Of a stretch of DNA of 25,433 nt, positions 13,149 to 21,144 are shown in pieces (the first letter of the stretch is position 1; every line of letters starts with the position of its first letter). The DNA comes from CAYQMF01 sp964418595. GTDB lineage: Bacteria > Planctomycetota > UBA1135 > UBA2386. The notes below the pieces were generated by a model. It had not been told where the DNA came from. It saw nothing but the letters and a program-made list of their open reading frames with translations, and searched no databases. A program made the translations under genes and the position numbers. Location: assembly GCA_964418595.1 (NCBI GenBank), contig CAYQMF010000100.1, positions 1 to 25,433 of the forward strand, written 5' to 3'.

Positions 13149-15404
13149 CTACGCGCCCCGCCGCCGGCGCCGCCCGCCCCTCCCCTCACCCGCCCGCTCG
13201 TCCACCGCCCGCTCGTACGCCGGCGGTTCCAGCAGGACGGGATCGAGCGCACCCAGACGCTGCTCGAGGCGCTGGGCGAGATCGACGACCGACGCGGCCT
13301 TCAGCCGGGCGAGGAGCATGCGCGCCGTGTCGACCGCGGTGATGGCAAGACCGTCCGGCGACGCTGCGGCCGATTCGCAGCGGGTGAACGCTGCCTCCAG
13401 GTCGGCCAACGCGGCCGGGAAGTCCAAGGCCTCCATGCGCAACCGACTCTTGGCCGCCAGCGCCATGGCGACGAAGTGATCCGTCTCCGCCGCGCCCGCC
13501 GGTTGCAGCGTGGCGTAGCGTTCGTAGAGCGCGATGCCGCGGTCGTACGCCGCGAGCGCGTCCGCGGGTCGCGCCCGGCGGCGCGCGTACTCGGCGGTGA
13601 CCAGGGAGGCGTAGCCGGCGAACCACGCCTCCGTCGGCGCCGCGCCCGCCGCCGCGAGACGTTCGGCATACGTGGCCTCGAGCGCATCGGCACCACGCTC
13701 TTCGATGACACGGGCGCGCAGACGGTCGTGCAGGAGCGGCGAGCCCGGGAAGCGCGCGAGCCCGTCGGCGAGCACCTTGCCCGCCGCGGCGGCGCCGAAG
13801 AACCGCAGGAAGTCGTAGTGGTGTCCGACGTGCAGGTCGGTGCCGAACGGGTGGCGCGCGAGCACCGTGTAGGCGGCGTTCACGTCGGCGACGTGCTCCG
13901 GCGGCCATGCCTGCTTCCTGCGCGCCGCCTTGGCGATGGTGTCCTGACGCGCCTCTGCGAAGAGGGCGAGCACCTCGCCCGACAACCGATCCTCCGCCTC
14001 CGGCGGCATCGCGGCCATCGCCGCCGCGGCGGCGGCGTAGCCCTCCGCCGGCGCCCCGAGGTGGACGTTGGTCACGGCGAGCACCGCCTGCAGGCGCCAG
14101 CCGTCCGTGCCGAGCTGCGCGCCGGCGAGCTTCTCGGTTTCGCGCGCGATGCGCTGGGCGTCGAGCAGGCGCAGGCGGTCGAAGCGCGCGGCGCGCTGCC
14201 TCCCGGTGAGCGCGGTGGGCGGCGTCGGCGTCAGCGCCTGCAACAGGGTCGCCTCCGCGAGCGCCAGCCGCGCCTCGATGTCGGCGGGGTCGGCCTTCGC
14301 CGCAGCCTCCGCGTAGTCCGAACGCGCGGCGAGGGCGGCCTGGTCGGCTTCGAGCCGAGGCTGGGCCTGCGCCAACGCGCGCGACCAGCGCTCGACGTCG
14401 ACGACGCTCTGACTCCGCGACAGGCCGCTGTGCACGGAGGCCAGCATGCGCGCCTGGTCCGACGTCGGCGCGAGGCGCACGAGCGCGTCGATGAACGCCT
14501 CGCGCTCCGCCGCGGCGATCGGACCGCGCATGGCGCAGGCGATGAGATCGGCGGCGCCCGGGGCCTCGGCCCGCGCGAGGCTCCGCCGCGCCTTCGCGAC
14601 GACGTCCTGGTCGAGCCCGAACAGCGCCAGACGCAGCACTTCGAGTGGCACGTCGCCGCCGAGGCCCACCGCCGTGTCGAAGATCGCACGCCGCGCGCCC
14701 GCGTCGCCTTCACGCCAGGCCTGCTCCACGGCGCTGCGATCATGGCTGTCGGGACTGGCGATCCGCTCCTGCAACGAGCGGTCGCCGCGGACGACCGGCG
14801 GGGTCGGCGTCGCCCGCTTCGTGATCCCCTCCTCGACCGCGCGCAGCACCGACGCGACGTCCCACGTGTAGTACACGTCGAAGGTCTCCTGCTGGTCGAC
14901 CTCGACCATGATGTGCCGCGGTGCGACCCGCGTCCCCTCCATGAACTTCGCGAAGGCGATGGCCTCGAGCGCGATGTGCTCACCGCACGTGACGCCGCCG
15001 AAGCGCGGGCAGGGCACGCGGTTGCCGTCGTGGTCGTGGTCGCGCGGCGTGTGCCGGTAGACCGACGCAACGACGCACACGTAGGGCTCGTACAACTTCG
15101 CGCTCTCCGGGTCGCGGTAGCGCACGCCCGCGTAGTGTTCGCTGGCGACCTCGCCGTCCATGTTGACGCACACGAGGATCGGTCGGCCAGACGCCCGGGA
15201 GAGGGCGACGGCGTCTTCCCAGGTTCGCTGCCACTCGACCCGCACCGGCCGTTGCCACTCCGCGGCGGTGGCCGCCGGCCACATCTCCTCGTTGACGAGA
15301 CCCGGCGGTCGCGGGACGCCGGGCTGGGCGACGACCGCCCCCGTCGCCGACAGGATGAGGGCCAGGTGCGCAGGGACGCAGAAGGTGGAACGGAAAGCTG
15401 GCAT
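13149..15404 (-). CDS. exported thioredoxin-like / TPR-type helical repeat protein
   Basis: A 751-residue protein. Residues 1-27 form a signal peptide (hydrophobic AHLALILSATGAVVAQ). Residues about 55-200 resemble a thioredoxin-like domain: WEDAVALSRASGRPILVCVN, MDGEVASEHYAG, RYRDPESAKLYEPYVCVVAS, FGGVTCGEHIALEA and RVAPRHIMVEVD. The CxxC position after the first strand reads NMDGEVASE, so it should lack disulfide redox activity. From about 215 on the protein is Ala-rich and helical: first HEAT-like repeats (DVPLEVLRLALFGLDQDVVA), then TPR-like pairs (ARPADALAAYDRGIALYERY, DFPAALADLEAAFTRC). It probably serves as a periplasmic or surface binding protein. It is divergent from the sulfatase across 219 bp. 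A TATCCT hexamer 26 bases before the ATG is a possible -10. The specific role is unknown. Confidence 0.85.
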   Translation of the reverse strand: MPAFRSTFCVPAHLALILSATGAVVAQPGVPRPPGLVNEEMWPAATAAEWQRPVRVEWQRTWEDAVALSRASGRPILVCVNMDGEVASEHYAGVRYRDPESAKLYEPYVCVVASVYRHTPRDHDHDGNRVPCPRFGGVTCGEHIALEAIAFAKFMEGTRVAPRHIMVEVDQQETFDVYYTWDVASVLRAVEEGITKRATPTPPVVRGDRSLQERIASPDSHDRSAVEQAWREGDAGARRAIFDTAVGLGGDVPLEVLRLALFGLDQDVVAKARRSLARAEAPGAADLIACAMRGPIAAAEREAFIDALVRLAPTSDQARMLASVHSGLSRSQSVVDVERWSRALAQAQPRLEADQAALAARSDYAEAAAKADPADIEARLALAEATLLQALTPTPPTALTGRQRAARFDRLRLLDAQRIARETEKLAGAQLGTDGWRLQAVLAVTNVHLGAPAEGYAAAAAAMAAMPPEAEDRLSGEVLALFAEARQDTIAKAARRKQAWPPEHVADVNAAYTVLARHPFGTDLHVGHHYDFLRFFGAAAAGKVLADGLARFPGSPLLHDRLRARVIEERGADALEATYAERLAAAGAAPTEAWFAGYASLVTAEYARRRARPADALAAYDRGIALYERYATLQPAGAAETDHFVAMALAAKSRLRMEALDFPAALADLEAAFTRCESAAASPDGLAITAVDTARMLLARLKAASVVDLAQRLEQRLGALDPVLLEPPAYERAVDERAGEGRGGRRRRRGA

Positions 15405-15610
15405 GCGGGTCGGGATCCGAGATCGGGATCAGGATACTGCGCGCCGGCCGCCGACCCGCAGCGCCGTCGCCGTGGCAACGCCAACTCGCGGCCGCGGTCC
15501 TCCGCGCCCGACGACCGACGCGAGCGCCGACGTCTCCGCCGAGTACGCGCCACCGTAGGAACAGGCCCGACCTCGTCATGCGTCGATGCGCGATCGTGCG
15601 TACCGCTGCT

Positions 15611-15616
15611 TAGACT
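15611..15616 (+). promoter_or_regulatory. -10-like hexamer 7 nt before the sulfatase start
   Basis: TAGACT fits TAnnnT and ends exactly seven bases before the ATG at 15624; there is no Shine-Dalgarno. This arrangement is the usual mark of a leaderless transcript. The 219-bp divergent region has no other obvious promoter for this gene. Confidence 0.4.
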
Positions 15617-15623
15617 GCGCCGC

Positions 15624-18600
15624 ATGCCCGACCTCCGCGCGCTCGCCCTCGCTGCCGCCGTCGCATGCGCCGTTCCGCGCGCGCAGGATGCGATCAGCGT
15701 GAACTTCCAAGGCGACGGGGGCCGCGCCGTGACCGGCGTCGCCGGCATGGTGCCGCGGCGCGGCTGGAACAACGTCGAGGGTGGCTTCGGCGAGACCCCG
15801 CGCGTGATCGCCAATGACGATGGCGAGGACGTCGGCGCGCGCATGGTGTTCGTGTCGGCGACGGCAGGGCGGCACTTCTCCGTCGTGGGCGCGAGCGAGG
15901 ACGCCGCGATCTTCGACGGCCAGGTCGTGGCGTCAGAGGGCGACGTGGTCATCACCGTGACGGGAGTGCCCTTTCCCCGCTACGACGTGGTCGTCTACTT
16001 GGGCCACGGCGCCGCCGACGCCGGCAAGGAGGTACGCGTGCGCGTCGATGCCCGCGCCGTCGCGTTCGCCAACGAGAACCTGGAGGCCTATGTCGATCCG
16101 ATCGGCTTCCGCACCGTCGAAGGAGGCGTGCCTCCCATCCTGCCGGGCAACACGGCGGTGGTGCGTGACTGCATGGACGGGTCGTTCACGCTCACCCTCG
16201 GCCCCGCCCAGGGCAGCCTCATCCCCGGTCGCTCAGGGATCGCGGGCTTCCAGATCGTCGGCGTGTTCGAAGACACCGATTCGGATGGCCTCGACGACGG
16301 TTGGGAACGTCGCTGGTTCGGCAACCTGCTGGCCACGGCGACCGAGGATCCGGACAACGACAACCTGACCAACCTCGAAGAGCAGGCGCACCACTGCTTG
16401 CCGCTCCAGGCGGACAGCGACGGCGACGGCGACAACGATGGTCGCGAGATCGCGCGCGGCACCGACCCCCGCCGCACCGACACCGATGGCGACGGCCTCC
16501 TCGATGGCGTCGAGACCGGCACCGGCACCTTCGTCAGTGCGGCCGACACGGGCTCCGACCCGCTGCGCGCCGACAGCGACGGCGACCACGCCTTCGACGG
16601 CGCGGAGGTGCGGCGCGGCACCGATCCCAACCTCGCCGCCAGCCGGCCGTCGATGCCCAACGTCATCGTGGTCCTCGTCGACGACATGGGCTCCGCCGAA
16701 CTCGGCGCCTACGGCAACACCACGATCCGCACGCCGAACCTCGATCGCCTCGCTGCCGACGGCGTGCGGTTCGACCAGTTCTACGCCGCCTGCCCGGTGT
16801 GCGCGCCGACCCGCTGCTCGCTCCTCACGGGCCGGCACACCGGCCACGCGCAGATGCGCACCAATGTCAAGCCGCCGCTCCGCGCCGGCACGCGCACCAT
16901 CGGCCACATCCTGCACGACCAGGGCTACGCGACGGGCATCGTCGGCAAGTGGGGCATGGGTGACCAAATGACCACGGGGCATCCGCGCCTGCAGGGCTTC
17001 GATGAGTTCTTCGGCTTCCTCGACCACTACCACGCGCACTGGTACTACCCGTCGTACCTGTGGCGCGGCACGCAGCAGGTGCTCTACCCGCGCAACAACG
17101 GCGTGTGGGGACCGACCAACGCCGGCGAGGATCACGCCCACGACGAGCTGACGACCGCGGCGCTCGACTTCGTGCAGCGCAACCACGACCGGCCGTTCTT
17201 CCTCCTGCTGGAGTGGACGATCCCGCACGCCTCCCTGCAGGAGCCGCCGCACAGCGATCCGGCGCGGCGCGCGCTGGGCGAGACGGCGATCGAGGAGTTC
17301 TACGGCGACGTGACCTGGGACGAGCCTGACGCCAACTTCCCCACCGTCCACTACACGAGCAACGCGCGGCCGCGACGCGCGTACGCGTCGATGATCTCGG
17401 CGATGGATCGCGACTTCGGTCGCCTGCGCACGCTGCTCGAACAGCTCGCCATCGACGACGACACCGTCGTGATCTTCACGTCCGACAACGGCGGCAGCGA
17501 CTGCTGTGGCATCGACTTCCCGTTCTTCCGCAACAACGGCGACTTGCGCGGCGACAAGAGCGACGTGTACGAGGGCGGCATCCGCGTACCCTGCATCGCC
17601 TGGGCGCCAGGGCGCATCGCGCCCGGACGGACGAGCAACCACGTCGGCGCGACGTACGACATCCTGCCGACCGTCGCCGAGCTGGTGGAAGCCGACATCC
17701 CCGACGACTGCGACGGCGTGTCCTTCCTGCCCACGCTGCTCGGCAACGCGCCGCAGCCGCAGCACGAGTTCCTGTACTGGGAGTACGAGGAGAGCGGTTT
17801 GAAGCGGGCCGTCCGCGTCGGCGACTGGAAGGGCGTCCGCCTCGGGACCGCGGGCGTCGATCCGATCGAGCTGTACGACCTCGCGAGCGATCCTGGCGAG
17901 GCGACGAACGTCGCCTCCGCCAACCCGGCGGTGGTCGCGCAGATCGAGCGCCTCATGGGCGCCGGGCACCTGCCGTCGCCGTTCTTCCGCGGCGACGACG
18001 AGTTCCCGATCCGCTCGAACATGTTCATCGGCCAGGCGCAGGGTGGCCTCGCACTCGCCGCGCACCCGGGCCAGACCGGCACGGTGCTCGCGCCCTTCGC
18101 GCACGCCCTGACCACGCCGGTCGAGGCGACGTTCTTCGTGCAGGTCGCCGACCTCGGCCCCAACCCCAACGTGGCGTTCCTGCTCGGGGACGGACCCGAT
18201 CCCACCGGGCATGTGCGCTTCGGGATCGACGTCCGGCGCCGCGAACTCTTCATCGTGCACGGGAGCACACGCCTCACCGCCGACCTGCCGCAGCCCGACA
18301 GCCCCGTGCGCGGCTTCACGCTCACCGCGCGGCTCGATCCGGCGACCGGCGCGGTGAGCCTGCGCGAGGGCCCGCACACCTGGATCGACGGCGTGCTGCC
18401 CGCGCCACCCGCGGCCCTCGACCACTACGGCCACGAACTCGTGCGCTCCGTCGCGGTGTTCGGGCCCATCGACCCGCCACCGGCGCGCATGTACCCGCGT
18501 GGACGGTACGTCATCTTCGGCAGCGGCTGCGTGGGCTCCGCGGGCCGGCCCACCCTGTCGCTGCTCAGCGAGCCGCCGGCGCTCGGCTACCCGCTCACGG

Positions 18601-18923
18601 TCCTGGTGAGCGGTCTGCCGGCGCAGCACGGCAGCCCGGTCGCCGGCCTGCTCGGCGGCTCGACCGGCGCGTGGGGCGCGATTGCGCTGCCGATGACCCT
18701 CGACTTCCTGGGACTCACCGGCTGCCAGCTCTACGTGTCGCCAGACGTGCTGCTGCCCGTCTTCAACGCGGGCGGCGCGGCGCGCTGGGTGATCCAGATC
18801 CCCGCCGACATCTCGCTCCTCGGCGGCGCCTTCCACCACCAGGCGCTGGTGCTGGACCGCGGTGCCAACCGTGGCGGGCTGACGATCAGCAACGCCGGGA
18901 CCGCGACCGTCGGCGCGCGCTGA
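15624..18923 (+). CDS. secreted multidomain sulfatase with TSP3 repeats and planctomycete C-terminal domain
   Basis: A 1099-residue exported enzyme expected to hydrolyse sulfate esters, probably of polysaccharides. Residues 1-21 are a signal peptide (ALALAAAVACAVPRAQ). Residues about 22-210 form a beta-rich domain (FQGDGG, FPRYDVVVYLGHG). Residues about 215-340 are thrombospondin type-3-like Asp-rich calcium repeats (DTDSDGLDDGWE, DSDGDGDNDGREI, DTDGDGLLDGVETG). The sulfatase domain runs from PNVIVVLVDDMG near 344 to about 775, with formylglycine Cys393 in CAPTRCSLLTGR, GKWGMG where many sulfatases have GKWHLG, and FTSDNGG. A beta-rich lectin-like region (about 792-955) follows, then a terminal domain from about 963 (FGSGCVGSAGRPTLSL ... 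LYVSPDVLLPVFNAGG). Cys393 needs a formylglycine-generating enzyme, not in this window. The ATG at 15624 is supported by the signal peptide. Confidence 0.93.
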   Translation: MPDLRALALAAAVACAVPRAQDAISVNFQGDGGRAVTGVAGMVPRRGWNNVEGGFGETPRVIANDDGEDVGARMVFVSATAGRHFSVVGASEDAAIFDGQVVASEGDVVITVTGVPFPRYDVVVYLGHGAADAGKEVRVRVDARAVAFANENLEAYVDPIGFRTVEGGVPPILPGNTAVVRDCMDGSFTLTLGPAQGSLIPGRSGIAGFQIVGVFEDTDSDGLDDGWERRWFGNLLATATEDPDNDNLTNLEEQAHHCLPLQADSDGDGDNDGREIARGTDPRRTDTDGDGLLDGVETGTGTFVSAADTGSDPLRADSDGDHAFDGAEVRRGTDPNLAASRPSMPNVIVVLVDDMGSAELGAYGNTTIRTPNLDRLAADGVRFDQFYAACPVCAPTRCSLLTGRHTGHAQMRTNVKPPLRAGTRTIGHILHDQGYATGIVGKWGMGDQMTTGHPRLQGFDEFFGFLDHYHAHWYYPSYLWRGTQQVLYPRNNGVWGPTNAGEDHAHDELTTAALDFVQRNHDRPFFLLLEWTIPHASLQEPPHSDPARRALGETAIEEFYGDVTWDEPDANFPTVHYTSNARPRRAYASMISAMDRDFGRLRTLLEQLAIDDDTVVIFTSDNGGSDCCGIDFPFFRNNGDLRGDKSDVYEGGIRVPCIAWAPGRIAPGRTSNHVGATYDILPTVAELVEADIPDDCDGVSFLPTLLGNAPQPQHEFLYWEYEESGLKRAVRVGDWKGVRLGTAGVDPIELYDLASDPGEATNVASANPAVVAQIERLMGAGHLPSPFFRGDDEFPIRSNMFIGQAQGGLALAAHPGQTGTVLAPFAHALTTPVEATFFVQVADLGPNPNVAFLLGDGPDPTGHVRFGIDVRRRELFIVHGSTRLTADLPQPDSPVRGFTLTARLDPATGAVSLREGPHTWIDGVLPAPPAALDHYGHELVRSVAVFGPIDPPPARMYPRGRYVIFGSGCVGSAGRPTLSLLSEPPALGYPLTVLVSGLPAQHGSPVAGLLGGSTGAWGAIALPMTLDFLGLTGCQLYVSPDVLLPVFNAGGAARWVIQIPADISLLGGAFHHQALVLDRGANRGGLTISNAGTATVGAR

Positions 18924-18935
18924 ACCGCAGCGCGC

Positions 18936-19937
18936 CTACGCGCTCCGCCGCAGCAGGAGCTGCAGCGGCAGGTGGGCGCGCGTCGCCCACGCGCGCTCGT
19001 CGTGGCGCGCGTTGGGAAACGCGAAGTAGTGCAGGTCGCGGCCTTCCTCCCAGCCGGCGCGCGCCAGCGTGTCGCGCATGGCGCGCGTGACCTCGTAGTT
19101 GTCGCGCGGCCAGCCGCTGTCGAGATAGATGTGCACCGGACGCCGGCCGTCGTGCGCGACGCGATCGCGCAGGTCGTCCTGGAAGCCGAAGGTGCTGGAG
19201 AGGCACGCGACCTTGCCGAACACGTCGCTGTGGGCGAGCCCGGCGTGCAGCGACGCCACGCCACCGAGCGACGAGCCCATCACCGCGGTGTGCTCCGGGC
19301 CCTGCCGGGTGCGATAGCGCGCGTCGAGCCACGGCTTGAGCACGCGCGCGAGGAACGCGCCGTACGTCTCGTAGCCCGGCCTCGTGTAGTCGCGGTGGCG
19401 ATCGCCCGGATACACACCGACCACGATCGTGCCGCGCACGAGGTTCATCGCGTCGAGGTCGCGCAGGGTCTCGGGCAGATGCCAGTGCTGGCCGAGGTAC
19501 GCGTCGTCGGGCAGGAAGGCGTTCTGGCCATCCTGCAGGATGAGGACCGGGTGGCGGGTGAGCGTGTTCTCGTGGTAGCCCGCCGGCAGGAGCACGCGCA
19601 CGCGATAGCCTTCGCCGCCGGCGACATCGTGGACTTCGCAATGGCTGCACGCGCTGTCCTGCGCGAAGAACGGATGCGTCATCTCGACGTGCGGCGCCGG
19701 CGCCGCCGCGAGACAGTTCTCACCCTGCGCCCAGCGCAGACCATGCGCCTCGTGCAGCACCGGCTTGAAGTAGAGGAAGGGCTGCGTCGACCTGACCTCG
19801 AAGCGGGCGCGCGTGCCGCCGTCGGCGACCTCGATGGGCTCGAGATCGCGGTCCCAGTCCAGCTCCGTGCGCAGGCGCAATGCGGCGCCGTCGGGCGACG
19901 GGTAGCAGACGTCGATGCGGAAGGTCGGGTCGGACAT
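18936..19937 (-). CDS. esterase D / enterochelin-esterase-like alpha/beta hydrolase
   Basis: A 333-residue serine hydrolase of the putative esterase family (PF00756-like). The N-terminal ~110 residues resemble the early-set beta domain seen in Fes-type esterases (LRLRTELDWDRDLEPIEV, FEVRSTQPFLYFKPV). The catalytic part has YRVRVLLPAGYHE, HPVLILQDGQNAF, IVVGVYPGDRHRDYTRPGYE, then TAVMGSSLGGVASLHAGLA with nucleophile Ser223. Likely Asp and His partners lie in HIYLDSGWPRDNYE and FPNARHDERAW. No signal peptide is visible, so it should be cytoplasmic. GGAAGG lies four bases before the ATG. The stop lies 12 bp from the sulfatase stop on the other strand. The substrate is not readable; siderophore esters and acylated sugars are possibilities. 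Confidence 0.87.
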   Translation of the reverse strand: MSDPTFRIDVCYPSPDGAALRLRTELDWDRDLEPIEVADGGTRARFEVRSTQPFLYFKPVLHEAHGLRWAQGENCLAAAPAPHVEMTHPFFAQDSACSHCEVHDVAGGEGYRVRVLLPAGYHENTLTRHPVLILQDGQNAFLPDDAYLGQHWHLPETLRDLDAMNLVRGTIVVGVYPGDRHRDYTRPGYETYGAFLARVLKPWLDARYRTRQGPEHTAVMGSSLGGVASLHAGLAHSDVFGKVACLSSTFGFQDDLRDRVAHDGRRPVHIYLDSGWPRDNYEVTRAMRDTLARAGWEEGRDLHYFAFPNARHDERAWATRAHLPLQLLLRRSA

Positions 19938-20055
19938 CGACCCTTCCGATGTCGCGCGCGCGGGACCGTTTCGGGGCCAAGGCCGCGGGAAACGCTTCGA
20001 GCCGGCCGCGCATTGAAGGAAGGCGGGCGCGCACCGCGCCCCGGAGAAACCCGCC

Positions 20056-21000
20056 ATGAAGATCGGCAACCAATGGGTGATCGTGCTGGCCGCCGGCGAA
20101 GGCAGCCGCCTCCGCTCGCTCACGCTCGACGACGCCGGCGTCGCGACGCCCAAGCAGTACTGCTCGCTGCGCGGGGACGGGACCTTCCTCGACGCCACGT
20201 TGCGCCGCGCCGAACGCCTCGTCCCCCGCGATCACATCGTCGTGGTCGTGGCCGCGGAGCACGCCCGCTGGTGGCGCCAGGACCTGGCCCATCTGCCGCC
20301 GCACAACGTCGTGGTGCAGCCGCGCAACCGCGGCACCTGCCCGGGCCTGCTCCTGCCGCTGCTCGCCATCCTGCAGCGCGATCCGGGCGCGTCGGTCCTG
20401 GTCCTGCCCTCCGACCATCACATCGCCGACGAGCCGCGCTTCGCGCGCTCGACCGCCGCGGCGCTGGCGGCCGCGGCCGGCGGCGACGCCGGGGTGACCC
20501 TCTTGGGCGTGGCGGCCGATGCCCCCCTCTCCGACTACGGCTGGATCGTCCCCGCCGACGATCGCACGCTCGCGCCGGTGGCCGCCTTCGTCGAGAAGCC
20601 CGCGCCGGTCGAAGCCCGCCGCCTCTTCGTGCAGGGCGCCGCCTGGAACACCTTCCTCTTCGCCGCGCGCGGCCAGACCCTCGTCGAGTTGATCGACCAC
20701 TGCGTCCCCGGCCTCGCCGCCGACCTGCGCAGCGCCGCCCTCCTCGGCGGCGACGCGGTCTCCCGCCTCTACGATCGCCTGCCGAGCGTCGACCTCTCGC
20801 GCGACGTCTTCCAGCGCGACCCTTCGCGCCTCAGCCTGCTGAAGGCCCCCACCTGCGGCTGGACCGACCTCGGCACCCCGGAGCGCGTCGCCGAGTGCCT
20901 GACGATGCTGCCGCCCCTGCCGTTTGGCGCGCGCTCACGCCCAGGGCGTGTGGTCCTGTCGGAGCGCCTGCGCGGCGGGCCGACCGCGGCGAGCGCGTAG
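20056..21000 (+). CDS. mannose-1-phosphate guanylyltransferase-like nucleotidyltransferase
   Basis: A 314-residue sugar-phosphate nucleotidyltransferase. WVIVLAAGEGSRLRSLT is the nucleotide-binding loop, and TPKQYCSL contains the substrate Lys; QPRNRGTCPGLLLPLLAI, LVLPSDHHI (metal Asp), DYGWIVP, VAAFVEKP and WNTFLFAA match ManC-type enzymes, and CGWTDLGTPERVAECL closes the fold. The expected reaction is mannose-1-phosphate plus GTP to GDP-mannose for glycan synthesis. The family's usual 'NT/NTAP' pattern here reads RNRGTCPG, so another NTP or sugar is possible. There is no fused phosphomannose isomerase domain. A GGAG lies nine bases before the ATG. It is divergent from the esterase, and is followed by a perfect hairpin at 21021-21040. 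Confidence 0.9.
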   Translation: MKIGNQWVIVLAAGEGSRLRSLTLDDAGVATPKQYCSLRGDGTFLDATLRRAERLVPRDHIVVVVAAEHARWWRQDLAHLPPHNVVVQPRNRGTCPGLLLPLLAILQRDPGASVLVLPSDHHIADEPRFARSTAAALAAAAGGDAGVTLLGVAADAPLSDYGWIVPADDRTLAPVAAFVEKPAPVEARRLFVQGAAWNTFLFAARGQTLVELIDHCVPGLAADLRSAALLGGDAVSRLYDRLPSVDLSRDVFQRDPSRLSLLKAPTCGWTDLGTPERVAECLTMLPPLPFGARSRPGRVVLSERLRGGPTAASA

Positions 21001-21020
21001 GTTGTGAACATCGCGCGCCA

Positions 21021-21040
21021 GGGACCACGTCTGTGGTCCC
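21021..21040. terminator. perfect hairpin after the guanylyltransferase-like gene
   Basis: GGGACCACGTCTGTGGTCCC forms an 8-bp perfect stem with a four-base loop, 20 bp after the stop of the guanylyltransferase-like gene. There is no T-run after it, so it would be a non-canonical terminator or a 3'-end stabiliser. Confidence 0.5.
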
Positions 21041-21144
21041 GTCGCACTCGCGATCGGGTACAACCCCCGCATCTGCGGCCGCGCGCGTGATGCCAGGTCC
21101 GCAGCGAGTCTGGGATTCACTGGAACCTCGACGGAGCTCCACCG

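Noticed and set aside
13050..15623. Upstream extension of the sulfatase frame
   Set aside because: It runs antisense through the TPR gene; the signal peptide at 15624 and the -10-like element fix the start.
16233..18839. 868-codon minus-strand frame under the sulfatase
   Set aside because: The opposite strand encodes an unmistakable sulfatase with CxPxR; the minus frame is a shadow.
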